From Prorocentrum cordatum (lineage: Eukaryota > Sar > Dinophyceae > Prorocentrales > Prorocentraceae), in NCBI GenBank assembly GCA_963575745.1, contig CAUYUJ010012558.1, forward strand, positions 1,050,203 to 1,114,202: a stretch of DNA of 64,000 nt, read 5' to 3'. This document shows positions 53,197 to 64,000 of this stretch, one piece after another (positions within the stretch are counted from its first letter, which is position 1; every line of letters begins with the position of its first letter). The position numbers and the translations under genes are program-made. The notes beneath the pieces are model-generated. The model was not told the origin of the DNA. It did not search any database and saw nothing but the letters and a program-made list of their open reading frames with translations.

Positions 53197-53393
53197 GACA
53201 GCGTGTCGCGGCGGCAGCCCCTGCGATACGCCATGCCCCATGAGCGGCCAGCGTGTCGCCCCGCTCCGCAGGCCGGGAGGCCTCGGAAGGCTCGGACCGT
53301 CGATGCCTGGGGAGACCGGGACGTGGACAGCGCGTCGCGCCGAGGCGTGGGTGGGCCAGAACCGGCAGCGCGACATGCTATCCCAAAGCTCCA
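53197..53393 (+). repeat. Dispersed repeat K, copy 2
   Basis: Second copy of 12884-13040: GACAGCGTGTCGCGG, GCCAGCGTGTCGCC, GTGGACAGCGCGTCGCGCCG and AGGCGTGGGTGGGCCAGAAC. Confidence 0.7.
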
Positions 53394-53394
53394 A

Positions 53395-53439
53395 ACTGCA
53401 ACCTCCTCCTCCTCATCCTCGACGACGACGACGACGAAG

Positions 53440-53480
<41 letters not shown>

Positions 53481-54160
53481 TACGACGACGACGACGACCA
53501 CGACGACGACACCCCTCACAGCCCGCGCGCCGAGGCGCACGCCCGCGACCCGACGCGCGAGTCGCGCGCCGACGAGTTCCGGTTGGAGGCCTCGGCGCCT
53601 GCGCGGCGGGTGGGGCGCCACGGCTGCGCGCGCGCGCCTGCAGGGGGCGGCCTGCCAGGGGGTCACGAACAAAAAAAAAAGCCGACGTCTGGAGATCCTG
53701 AGGACCTCGAGGAAAATCGAACCCGCGGTGGCGAGAGGGCCCCCCAAGGCGGCCCACGAGTGGGAACGTAGCGTGACAGTCCCCTTGCTCCCCCTTCTCC
53801 TCCTCCTCCTCCTCCTCCTCCTGCTCCTCCTCCTCCTCCTCCTCCTCCTCCTCCTCCTCCTCCTCCTCCTCCTCCTCCTCCTCCTCCTCCTCCTCCTCCT
53901 CCTCCTCCTCCTCCTCCTCCTCCTCCTCCCTCCTCCCTCCTCCTCCTCCTCCTCCTCCCCTCCTCCTCCTCCTCCTCCTCCTCTCCTCCCTCCTCCCTCC
54001 TCCCTCCTCCTCCTCCTCCTCCTCCTCCTCCTCCTCCTCCTCCTCCTCCCTCCTCCTCCTCCTCCTCCTCCTCCGCCTCCGCCTCCGCCTCCTCCTCCTC
54101 CTCCTCCTCCTCCTCCTCCTCCTCCTCCTCCTCCTCCTCCTCCCCCATCCTCCTCCTCAG
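53395..54160. repeat. (GAC)n array and 370-bp (TCC)n array
   Basis: GAC array at 53420-53512; TCC array at 53787-54155 with a few CCTCC and GCC variants. The TCC array ends directly at the first retrotransposon frame. Confidence 0.9.
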
Positions 54161-55560
54161 GTGGCTCGTGAGCCGCGGCCTCGTGGGGAGGGCCCGCCCG
54201 CTCCGAGCCCCCAGTCGCCGCGGGCCCGCCGCAATCTCGGACCTGCGGCGCCGCGCTGCGCCCCTGGCGTGGCGCGCGGTGGCGCCGCCGCCATCCCTCG
54301 TGTGCGGTCTCGCTCGCGGTCGCCTGCCCGGCACAGGAAGCTGCGGAGGCGACGGGCCAGCGCCCGCTACGCCCTGCGGCTGGCCGGGGTCCAGGAAGCC
54401 CTCAGCGGGCACCGCGGCGAGCACGTGGGCGCCGTGCCCATGCCGCCGAAGCCTCCTGCTGCTGCTGCACCTGGCGCTGGAAGTCGCAAGGTGCTGCTGG
54501 GGCCCAAGGAGCCGTTCTAGAGGTGCCCAGGCTGCCGCCAAGACGGGCTGTGGGCCAACAGGGTGGCATGCTTCTGCGGGCGCGAAGCCCCGCCGCACAT
54601 CGCCTGCAAGGCGCAGCTCGCCCACCATGAGGCGGTGGCCCAGCGCGAGAGCCGCGCTGCTCGGCTAAGGGCCAAGTCGCGCGCCCGCCCAGCTGCAGGA
54701 GGAGCTGTCGGAGGCGGCACGGCAGCGCTCGAGCGGCTCACCACAGGCGGGGTCGTGGCAGGCCACCTCCAGCTCCGCCCTGAGCGCTCTGGGGCCGATG
54801 GCGCTGCACCTGACGCCGCAGATGCAGCCCCAGCCTCCGACCCTGAGCTCCAGGAGGTGGAGGCTCGTCAGCCTCGAGAAGACGATCCCCACCCTCCGCT
54901 CGGGCGGCATCGACGCGGCCAGCCTGGAGCAGGACCTCGCCAAGCTCAAGCAACGCAGGATCGCCATCAGGGGGCTGCAGGCGGAGGTCACATCGCTGGG
55001 CGCCAGGCTGGACAACGCCAAGGCCAGGCGAACGCAGCTCGAGGCCGACCTGGTGGGCAAGCAGCAGGATGTCGTCGCGGCGCAGAAGATGGTCGAGGAT
55101 ACCGAAGCCGCCGTCGCCAGCCAGAAGGCCACCATCACGCAGGCCATCACCAACAACGCCGAGCTCTAGACCAGCCTCAACCAGGCCATGGTGCGCGCCA
55201 TGCCGCTGGGCCCGCCTAACACCTCGGCCGACGCTACTACTCAGGCTCGGCGTCTTCTGGCTCTGGCACCGAGGCAGCCTCCTTGGAGGCACCAGCGGTG
55301 AAGATGGTGGCTAAGTTGCTCGCTAAGCACCAGGCATGGGTGGCCAGTGCCAAGCCTGAAGAAGGAGGCGCTGCGGACGCAGACCAAGCTGACAGCACTC
55401 CCACGACCATCGAGACCGAGTTGGAGGATAATGACTTTGACGAGATCCGCAAGGCATGCAGTTCCCAGGACAGCAGGAGGGCCCTCGAGGAACTCGCCAT
55501 GCGCCTGGGCATGGCCAAGAAGCGGCAGCGGGTTAAACAAACGATGGGGGGTCTCAGGCT
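54161..55560 (+). pseudogene. Retrotransposon ORF1-like region
   Basis: Begins basic (RSRSRSPARHRKLRRRRASA). The frame is open to KVLLGPKEPF, then TAG at 54518-54520, then RCPGCRQDGLWANRVACFCG in the same frame. RanBP2-type fingers begin W-x-C-x2-C, so the TAG stands where TGG (Trp) is expected. A shifted frame from about 54800 carries a coiled-coil part (AASLEQDLAKLKQRRIAIRG, GARLDNAKARRTQLEADLVG) ending in another TAG at about 55167. A further frame gives VKMVAKLLAKHQAWVASAKP and ELEDNDFDEIRKACSSQ. Role by family: RNA binding by the ORF1 protein. Confidence 0.65.
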
Positions 55561-56320
55561 GATGAGTCGCTATCTTCTGCAAGTTCCTCAGGGGGGGAGG
55601 TCCAGCACCAGCGCCTCAGTTTTGTCGCAGCCAACATCACCTCCTGGGGGACTGGACGCGACATTTTGCCGCTGATCCCCGACGCCATCCTGTTCGTGCA
55701 AGAACGCAAGCAGTCTCGTGGGCGGCTATTGGAGATCAGGCGCACGTTGAGGAACGAAGGCTGGGCGATGTCGTTCGTCCCCGCCACTATCAAACACGAG
55801 GGGCGCCAGGGGGGCGTCGCCGTGCTAGCCAACAATGCGTCGACTTCTGGTGCGACCCCAAGGGCCAGGTCCATTGGCCAGGTAGAGCGTGTGCTAGGTG
55901 CGCTCGTCTTCCTGGGATGGGTGTGGTCGCACTCTACTCTGCCCACTTGGAGGTGGGCGTCGGGCTCAAGGGCCAGACCATCGACATCCCGTACAAGCTC
56001 AAGGAGCACCAGGCGCGGCACGGCCTTCTCTGGATCATGGGCGAGGACTGGAATATGGACCCCGACGATCTGGCCAGCGTCGCGGGCTTCCGTGGACCAG
56101 GACACCTGGTGCACATCTCGGACGACCCTACCTGCCACGCCAGCGGAGGGACCCACACGATGAAGGGCCTACTTCGTCACAGGAGGGCGCGCAAGAACAG
56201 CCATGCAGCAGCCCAAGATCGACCCGTCCCTCTGCCTGGCCACGCACGACGCCATCAGGATGCAGGTGAAGCTCAAGGCCGAGTGGCCCACGGTCAAGGC
56301 CCCGCGCAGTGCGGCGTCTA
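55560..56320 (+). pseudogene. AP-type endonuclease domain of the retrotransposon
   Basis: Motifs of the endonuclease/exonuclease/phosphatase fold in order: AANITSW near 55630, LFVQE near 55695 (the metal-binding Glu), then after a frame switch near 55915 VVALYSAHLEVG, IMGEDWNMDPDDL at about 56035-56070 (the D-x-N motif) and TCHASGG. After another switch LCLATHDAIRM near 56240 stands where an S-D-H motif is usual. The enzyme nicks target DNA to prime reverse transcription. Confidence 0.7.
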
Positions 56321-57400
56321 TGCCCACCACCTGCCCAGTGGGGCCGAGGCAGCAGCCGCCCGACTGGAGCGACAGCCAGATCGAGACCGCCAAGTCGTAC
56401 CGCAGCTTTTTGGACCACCCCGAGCTCACCCTGGACGAGAAGCAGTCGGCCGTCGACAGCGCGCGCGCGCTACATAACTGGCTACCGCGCGCACGGATGC
56501 CCAGGGCATCGTTGACCGAGATGCCAAGGACACGCAGCTGCGGGGAGGCTCCCTCAAGTTCAAGCAGGTCCCGCTGCCCGAGGTCTGGGTCACCAAGGAC
56601 AACACCAAGACCACGCCAGGCAGAGGCTTAACCTGGCTGGCAGGGCAGCTGCGGCAGATCAAGGGGCTGGCTGGCGACAAGGACCCCGAGCCGCCCGACC
56701 ACTACTGCAGGAAGCTACGAGTGGCCATCCAGGCGTGCCGCACCGCCGTGCAGCGCACAGGTAAGTTCTGCAATGCCAACCGCACCCTGGTGACTACGGC
56801 GAGTGGTACCACCTGGTCCAGACCACCCTCGAGCAGATCGAGATCACAATTGGAGCGGACGATGTACGAGGTGAACCTCTCGGTGATCTCGGCCGGCGAG
56901 GTGAACTTCTTTGGAGGCCGCCGAGGTGCCCGTGGGCCCTCCGCGCTCCTGTGGAGTACGGGGCAGAGAGCGTGCCGCTGCTGGAGGGGCAGCTCGGGCG
57001 GGGCCTCGGCAGCCTCGAGGGGCGGCGTGATGGCCAGGGGGGGTAGGGGAGCAGCTCGCTCAGCACCCTAAGGCCCCCTCCGTGGCAGGCACGGCCACGC
57101 GACCGCCCCATGGTGGACAGGTCGGCCAGTGACAAGCAGGACGTGACGCGCAGCTACGACAGGGGTGCGACCTGCCCAGCCTACAACCTCAACGATCCTG
57201 CAGCTGATCCATTCGCAGATCTGGATGGCAGCCCTATAGCTTGCGCTGGGAATGCGGCTGAGCCCAGGGGCCCCGCGCCCACAGGGGAGGTTGCAGTCCC
57301 AGCGCTGTCGCTCCAGGTGAATGGCCCAGGAGAAGCACGCCCTCAGCCTCCTGCGGCCGCGGCGCCGCTTGGCCAGGCCAGCCGTGTCTCAAGACCGTCG
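56320..57400 (+). pseudogene. Linker between endonuclease and reverse transcriptase
   Basis: Fragments in several frames (SYRSFLDHPELTLDEKQSAV, VWVTKDNTKTTPGRGLTWLA, LRVAIQACRTAVQRTG, DRSASDKQDVTRSYDRGATC). Low-confidence placement; it has no motif of its own. Confidence 0.5.
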
Positions 57401-57424
57401 TGACCATCTTCGGCGAGATCGAGC

Positions 57425-58726
57425 TTGTGGCCAGGCTCGTCGAGCACGTGGGGAAGTGCATCCTCAGCGGCCTGCGAAGGTGCGGCCGAGGTCGTGGACG
57501 GCAAGGTTGAGCACATCCAGGATCGCTGTGCCTGCTCTGTGGCCCCCGTCACCAAGCACCAGAAGGAGTGGGCCAAGGTGTGGAACGTCAGGCCGCCCGA
57601 CAAGTCCGAAGTGATCTTCTCCTCCCTGCGCGCGGCCATCACGGCCGCCATCGAGACCAATGGGCACCAGCACCGCGAGCACCTCCTCACCGCGGAGCAG
57701 GCCAGCAAGGTCAGCAGGTCCTTCAAGGCCAAGACCTGCCAGCCAGGCGGGATCCACCCACGCCACTTAGGCTGGCTCAGTGACGTGGAGCCGCTCCCCC
57801 AGCTACTCAACCTCATCACGGAGGCTGGAGTCTTCCCCGCCGACGAGCATGAGATGCCGACCGCCCAATACGTCAAGCCAGCTGGAGGCCGCCGACCCAC
57901 CGGGCAGTTCAAGAGCCTGTGCCGGGTGCGGGGCAGGTGCCACAAAGGGCAGCTCTGCGTCTGGCAACACAGCTTGGACGAGCGGGCCATCTTCAACACG
58001 GGCACCTCGCGCAAAGTCACTGACTGTGTTTGGCGAGCGGCGGCGAGGGCCGAGGACGCTACGGGGGAGGAGATGGCACGCCTCATCCTGCTGTGGGACT
58101 CGGCCGAGGCCTTCGAGAAGGTCTCCCACGACATCCTGTGCCGCCTCAGGGTGATCATCGGAGCTTTCAGGTGGTGCCGCGTCTTTATGCTTGGCGGCCT
58201 GGCAGGCGACGCCCTGCGCCCCGAGAATGGCATCGTGGCAGCATGCTTCTCGTCAACCTGTGCGCTCCAGGCCTACCTGCTGGACCAGCTGAAGGCGCAA
58301 GCTGAAGCGCGCCCAGAGGTGGGCACCGCCGTGCACGTAGACGACTTCAGCCAGGAGGTGGTAGCGCGCAACAGCGCCACGCGCGTGGACATCATGGTGG
58401 AGGCCGCGCGCGAGCTCACCAGCGTGCTGCACGACGAGCTCGAGACGCAGGTGGCCGACGCGAAGGGCACCATCCTGGGCAACAGCGACGAGCTCACGCT
58501 CGAGGGCAAGCGCAGACTTGCAGGGCTCGGCCTCCCCAGGCCGAGGGCACGTCGCAGCAGATTGAGCGCAAAAGTGGACACCGCCGTCGCCAGCCAGGCA
58601 GGCCTGCCCCAACGGTCCGCCACCTTAGAGCCGACCGTCGTGCAGGCGAGCGACGATACGGAGCAGTCATGCGCAGCATTCACCCAGGGCCTGTGCGATG
58701 GGCAGGGTGGAAGGCGGCAAAGCTGA
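57425..58726 (+). pseudogene. Reverse transcriptase domain
   Basis: A 433-codon open frame with the polymerase motifs in order: KTCQPGGIHPRHLGWLSD, GGRRPTGQFKSLCRV, motif A LLWDSAEAFEKVSHDIL with the catalytic Asp at 58097-58099, motif B ENGIVAACFSSTCALQAYLL near 58224-58283, and motif C AVHVDDFSQEV at about 58328-58360. Motif C has His-Val-Asp-Asp in place of Tyr-x-Asp-Asp. Both catalytic Asp residues of motif C are kept. From about 58550 the reading becomes unlike the family and a frame switch is likely. RVT_1-type. Confidence 0.85.
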
Positions 58727-58917
58727 GGATGTCGATGGATTTTCGTGCCATGCAGGCCTTCTGCAAGAACAGGCGCACCCTCCACGCAGCGATCCTGCCC
58801 ATGAAGAAGTGGGGAGGCGAGGTCAGCGGCTTCACGCTCCAGGAGCTCGAGGGGCTCAGGCGCATCACCAAGCAGGTCTACGGGCACGGCCACATGTCGC
58901 CCGACGTCTTCGGCACA
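58669..58917 (+). pseudogene. Post-RT connecting region, fragment in another frame
   Basis: Reads MDFRAMQAFCKNRRTLHAA, LQELEGLRRITKQVYGHGHM, SPDVFGT, then switches frame. Homologous placement after the RT thumb is inferred from order. Confidence 0.55.
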
Positions 58918-60220
58918 TCTACCTCGAACTGGACCCGATGGGCAAGACAGCATTCATGCCGCTGGGCAGGTACTTGGAGGAGTGGTGGAGGGCTACTGGC
59001 CAGCGCCACCGCCACGACAGGGTGCTGCCCATCACCACGCTCAGGCGCGTCTTCGAGCAGGTCATGCAGGACAACCTGGATGGCAAAGCGGAGGCGGGGC
59101 CCATCGGCGCAGCGCTGAAGGCCACCACGATCGCGGGCTGGCAGGTCGAGAACGCCACAACCGTCGTCTCGCCGCGTTTCGGCCGCATCTCGGCCCTCGA
59201 GCACGCCCCGAAACGCATGGTGTGCTTCTACATGGAGGACGTCGGCCAAGCAAAAGTGGCACCGCCTCCTCCCACCCTCCTGCAGCGTCGGCGCGAGGGC
59301 AAGGAAGGCGTCAAACCGTTCTGTCCTGAGGCGTTGTTTCTGCCTGCCAAGCCCGATGTTGGCCTCCCGTGCGCGCCTGCGGAGGTGATCGTGCGAGCCT
59401 TCGAGGATGACGTGCCTGTTGATCTGAATCGCTTCGCGTGTCACCCCGAACCGCCGCTGGCGGGGGATGGCTCGGCCACCACCAGCCGCCTCGAGGAGGT
59501 TCGGAGGGCATGGTGGACGGTGGTGCAGCGGCGGGGGGGACGGGGTCGTTCGCAAGCTCCTAGGATCTCTCACCTCTCAGCTCCCTCCTACCGCTCATGT
59601 GGCCGAGCTCCAGGCTTTCTGCCTTGGGGCTGAATCCTCAGACGGGTCGCCTGCGAACATAGGCGACAACGCGGCAGTTTGGGCTGCCAGAGTGCGCGGG
59701 TGCATGTGCACCTCTAGTCCAGCGTGGGCAGACGCTGGGCTCTGGCGCCGAGTAAGGCGCGGCGATCTCGCGTACAGCGCGCGTGTCGAGATCACGTCAC
59801 ACCGGGACGTCCCAGCCGCCCCTCAGAGCGAGGGTGAGTGGCGAGTCGTCCTCAACTCGTGGGCCGGCGATGCGGCCAAGAATGCACTCAACCTGTGGCC
59901 CAGGGACGCCCACGACGAGGTGCGCTTCGAACATACGTGCGCTGAGGCGCGCCGTGGCTTGATGAGCCTGGGGCGCGTGCTGGCAAGTGGGCCAGCTCCC
60001 AAGGTGGAGTGGGCCCACTTGCCCCCGCGTGCGGCTCCCCCGTCGGCTGTCAGACCGTGCTTTCTCCAGCACGAACTGCACGAGGCGGCTGATGGCCGCT
60101 GGCGGTGCGTTCAGTGCTTGCATGGCTGGAAGGCTGAAATGGCCTACGAATGTGGGCGCGAGGCGACCCCGAGCTGGCGACGTCTGCGCAGCACGCAGCA
60201 TCGCATGTTCTGTGAGGCAC
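58912..60220 (+). pseudogene. Connecting region and RNase H domain
   Basis: A first frame reads LELDPMGKTAFMPLGRYLEE, RRVFEQVMQDNLDGK, KRMVCFYMEDVGQAK, and reaches PPLAGDGSATTSRLEEVRRA, the first RNase H motif, with Asp at 59466-59468. After a switch near 59525 the next frame has AHVAELQAF near 59600 (Glu), IGDNAAVWAA near 59660 (Asp) and NSWAGDAAKNALNL near 59855, matching the D-E-D-D order of RNase H1. It removes RNA from the cDNA hybrid. The same frame continues with DGRWRCVQCLHGWKAEM. Confidence 0.75.
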
Positions 60221-60440
60221 GATCATCGCGCCCAGTGGCACGCCTGCTGAGCAAGGCGACATTCTGCTGTACTGTGTTCGGTGTACGCAGTATGCGCAGT
60301 TGCTGCCGAACGGGCTGGCAGAGCCTTGCCCAGCCCGCAAGCCTGGTTTCGTGATGGCCAAGATGGCCAAAGGGCGGCGCAGCCGCTTCGAGCGAAACCA
60401 ACACCCGCGTACAGGACGCGCGGAGGTGGTTCTGGAGAGT
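60210..60440 (+). pseudogene. Retrotransposon C-terminal Cys-containing part
   Basis: A third frame joins after HRMFCE: TIIAPSGTPAEQGDILLYCV, RCTQYAQLLPNGLAEPC, PARKPGFVMAKMAKGRR. Two C-x2-C-like pairs suggest a terminal zinc finger together with the WRCVQC motif before it. A one-base break near 60217 separates it from the RNase H frame. Confidence 0.55.
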
Positions 60441-61310
<870 letters not shown>

Positions 61311-62410
61311 GATGGAGGGCCCAAGTATGAATTCCGATTCTGCCCAGTTTCTGCGTCCCCTCGACCCCCATCGGCTATGTCCCGAATATCGGCCATCCTG
61401 AATCCGAACCCTGCAGCCCAGTCCGTCCGTGCTTAGGAGGAGGAGGAGGAGGAGGAGGAAGAAGAGGAGGAGCTGGTGGACCAAAGCCACCTGTCACTCA
61501 CAATTCTGCACGGTCGCCGAGAAGAGAGAGCCACCGCTTGAGGGCGAAGCATCATGATGGATTGGAAATTTCTGTTGCTGGGAACGCCTGGTTCGCGGCC
61601 AGCTAGGGACGTGGGGCACGCGTTGCGCATCGAGAACAGAAGGCGAGGCTAGATCGCCACCTTCGAGAGAGCCAGAACCACGCACTTCCTCTCAGAACGC
61701 TCAAGATAGAGACGGAAAGAAAGTACGCCTCTTCGCGTACTGAACCATCACTGCTGAAACGTTTTGCCCTTGTTCGGCCTCTGGGGCGTTTGCCGGGCAC
61801 CAGGGCCTGGGTAAAAAATCGGGACTTCCAGGGGTACGAGTTATTTTTCTGCGTCACAATCGCGATGCGGTTTGCTCTCTAGCGTCCGTCGCGGCACCAA
61901 CTTTCACATTCTTCTGCCCGCGCGCCCTGCCGGAGGCAAGGCCCACCAGGAGCAGTACAGTGTAATGCGTTGTCTCGCCCACTCGCCAACGGGCGTATGG
62001 CTTCTTGACTTGAAGGGTACGCGTTGCGAAAAACAAACCCGACGTCGGGTGTGGAGGATACCCAACAACATATGTTGTGTGAAACCGGCAGACCGCTACC
62101 GGGCAGGCGACACTCGATACAAATGGACAACGGCGACACCGACAACGAATCCTGCTCAACACGGATCGGCACTGCCGTCCGCTCCCATTCATTCTGTCCC
62201 TATGGCGGCCCTCCTGATCTACAGGGCTGACAGTGAGGGACTACCAGCTATACAAGCTGCGCGATTACGTGTGCGCCCACCCCTATGTAGCCACGAGTCG
62301 GCAAGCAACACGGGATACCAGAGAAATTACAAAAAAACATGTGCCAGCGGTGCGCCGTACGCACTGTCCAAGTACTTTGTTGGGGGGAAAAACGGCGAGC
62401 GGGCCAGCCA
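61311..62410. other. No supported gene
   Basis: (GAG)n at 61434-61475. 62072-62085 has the palindrome ACAACATATGTTGT. Open frames without motifs. Confidence 0.35.
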
Positions 62411-62413
62411 TGC

Positions 62414-62786
62414 TCACACCAGTGCGCAGCACTGGGAGCGTCGGCGGCCTCCGCTGCTGTCCACGATTCTGCTCCACCCGCCCTTGTGCCTCCGCAGCAA
62501 CTCCGCGATGTCGATCACGGTGAGGATGAGGCCGTCCTCGCTGTCGTCGCCCGCCTCGACGACTCTGACTGGAGCGCCCGTGCGCAGCTTCGCTGCCCCG
62601 GCAAACTCTTGCAGCCTCTCTAGGTCGCCCTCGCCAGGCGTCACGCAGAGGAGGACCACGAGCGGCACGTGCTCCGAGTGGAAGTTGAGCTCGGCCACCC
62701 TGGCCCTGAAGTCCTGTATGGCCTCGTCCACCGCCGCGCCCTTGCTCTCGGACGAGCCCTGGTATCCGCCGTCGCGCCTCTGCTGG
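62414..62786 (-). CDS. Terminal exon of an unknown protein
   Basis: Minus-strand frame with strongly protein-like content: GGYQGSSESKGAAVDEAIQD, FRARVAELNFHSEHVPLVVL, LCVTPGEGDLERLQEF, DSEDGLILTVIDIAELLRRH, ending GGRRRSQCCALV with a stop at 62414. Upstream the frame meets CCAGCAG near 62785, a plausible splice acceptor, before a TCC/GAG tract that would lie in an intron. Alternating helix and strand propensity suggests a folded domain. No family recognised. It is the least damaged gene part in the window. Confidence 0.5.
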
Positions 62787-62844
62787 CACGAAGTGGAGCG
62801 CCCTCGGGCCCTGGCTGGCCCTCAATCAGGGGGGGATGGATAAC

Positions 62845-62945
62845 GAAGGGAAGACGAGGGAGGAGGAGGAGGAGGAGGAGGAGGAGGAGGAGGAGGAGAA
62901 GGAGGGAGGAGGGAGGAGGGAGGGAGGAGGGAGGAGGAGGGATAA
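62845..62945. repeat. (GAG)n array
   Basis: GAG array followed by GGAGGGAGGA words. Confidence 0.9.
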
Positions 62946-63249
62946 TGCTTGAGGACCACGGGCCGCCCGCTCTCGGGGCCTTTGTGGGAGCCCCCGGGCT
63001 CGACGCGAGGCTTTTCCGTGCAGTCACTCGGGGGGGCCCAGGACAGCCCCCGGGGGTTGTTTTGATCCCCTCGCGGAAACAACGCGGGCGCTGTGATGGG
63101 GGGGGGGCGCAGCACACGAGGTCACAAGCATGGAAAACGGATGACGTCTTTGAATTTCCTGACCCGTGCTTTTCCATGAAAAAGGACCTCGTGAGTCGGT
63201 ATAACCGTTTTCCCTGGGTGGCCGCCAGTCGCTGCGTCGCCGCTACCTC

Positions 63250-63420
63250 GTGTGTCCGATTGCTTTCCGAACGCACGCGCGGCTTGCACCGTATGGATTG
63301 CGCCACATGGATCACATCACATGGTCTACACCCGGTGTTCGACGCAGGTTGCCCGACCTGGCTTGCCTCACAAAGTTTGCGCCGCACAGATTGCACCATG
63401 TGGGACAATACGAATATATT
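63250..63420. repeat. 15-bp degenerate array similar to 25.4 kb
   Basis: GCTTGCACCGTATGGATTGC, GCCACATGGATCAC and TTGCGCCGCACAGATTGCAC words. The minus strand of both loci reads HVVQ(A/S)LRCKLC-like peptides. Confidence 0.5.
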
Positions 63421-63429
63421 GGCACAGTT

Positions 63430-64000
63430 TGTTTTTAATGCGTTCCGGGGATTCCCAAATTTCTAACAACCTTCGCGCGAGAAGCACTTTGCGTCGAATA
63501 TTGTCTACTCTGCCTGGCGCCGCTGGTCGGCGACCCATTCGCAGTCGAGGAGTCGCCCGTAGAAGGCTATTTGGCATTTGCTGATCCCCGTTCTCGTTGC
63601 CGAGCGCGGGGGGGGGCGGTGGCGCGCCGCCCCGTCGCCCGCCGCCGCGCACTGCGCGCATCTGCGGATTTCCAAAGGGCTGGTAAGGCAAATCGCGCGC
63701 GACTCTGGACATTTTCCTAGAGTGTACTGATCATCCAAGAACGTTTATGAACATGTCTGGCCTACTTTTGGAATCCCGGAACCAATTTCGACACATTGCG
63801 GAATCGATTTCGAAAAAAAAATCATCCTGAAACCATTTGAGAATTTCTGGAATTCAGAACTCTTCAGATGTCCTGCGCGGCGGGCGCACTCCACCCCTCA
63901 AAACGGTTTCTTGAAACGTTCTGGAATTCTTTTTCCAACAGAACTCTGAAACCGCTTTCGAACAAAAAACGGCCGCGCTTTTTGAAACATTATAGATTCT
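63430..64000. other. No supported gene
   Basis: From about 63750 the sequence shows GGAACCAATTTCG, GGAATCGATTTCGAAA and TTTGAGAATTTCTGG words like those at 4.0-4.4 kb. The window ends inside it. Confidence 0.35.

Larger units (their letters stand above)
54161..60440 (+). mobile_element. LINE-type non-LTR retrotransposon, decayed, near full length
   Basis: In order on one strand: a basic, zinc-finger and coiled-coil ORF1-like part, an AP-type endonuclease, a linker, a reverse transcriptase, a connecting part, an RNase H and a C-terminal Cys-containing part. The parts lie in changing frames, with at least six frame switches and one clear nonsense change, so it cannot make a polyprotein as it stands. 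The 3' end runs within a few bases into CT, then ATC and TCC microsatellites, which are likely derived from the element tail. The 5' side abuts a long TCC array. Target-site duplications were not found. Confidence 0.85.

Overview
This window reads as nuclear DNA of a dinoflagellate, plausibly Prorocentrum-like, though no species can be fixed from sequence alone. The grounds are a mosaic of GC-rich DNA and very long trinucleotide and minisatellite arrays, a pentatricopeptide-repeat (PPR) gene broken up by foldback elements, a decayed non-LTR retrotransposon with endonuclease, reverse transcriptase and RNase H, and two sequences close to the dinoflagellate spliced leader. No bacterial operon, rRNA, tRNA or CRISPR array was recognised. 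Most long open frames here are translations of simple repeats and are not genes.

Layout. 0-7.7 kb: repeats, one copy of a dispersed hairpin repeat plus a foldback element, and no convincing gene. 7.8-8.9 kb (minus): an apparently intronless gene of unknown function carrying one-base frame breaks, with a spliced-leader-like 13-mer just upstream. 9.2-12.65 kb (minus): a PPR gene whose coding blocks are separated by foldback or direct-repeat-bounded segments. 13-15.4 kb: a second foldback element and degenerate tandem repeats. 15.8-18.6 kb: a decayed minus-strand gene with a 21-bp (7-residue) repeat, and a weak 272-codon frame. 18.6-25.6 kb: trinucleotide arrays, an 850-bp TGG array, and a satellite that passes from about 77-bp monomers to a 90-bp monomer in a 180-bp higher-order repeat. 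26.5-31.5 kb: a small exonuclease-like exon, a broken C2H2 zinc-finger gene (28.2-29.6 kb) and an unrecognised coding exon (31.4 kb).

31.7-53.4 kb is nearly all repeats: two copies of a composite array element (31.9 and 47.2 kb), a degenerate spliced leader (35.2 kb), nested direct repeats around a GGC array, a 1.4-kb CCCACAGGT array, an 11-bp GGCCCCCAAGA family, and second copies of repeats first seen at 2 kb and 13 kb. 54.2-60.4 kb holds a full-length but broken LINE-type retrotransposon whose 3' end runs into CT, ATC and TCC arrays. At 62.4-62.8 kb a minus-strand terminal exon of an unknown protein is well supported.

How it fits together. Few functions can be named: the PPR protein (family role: organelle RNA binding), the zinc-finger protein and the retrotransposon. 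Several reading frames break at homopolymers by one base, which may be uncorrected long-read error or real decay. The retrotransposon also has a Trp-to-stop change and many frame switches, so it is very probably dead. The most notable pattern is a set of unrelated-looking short foldback elements that coincide with breaks in the PPR reading frame, as expected of introner-type elements.
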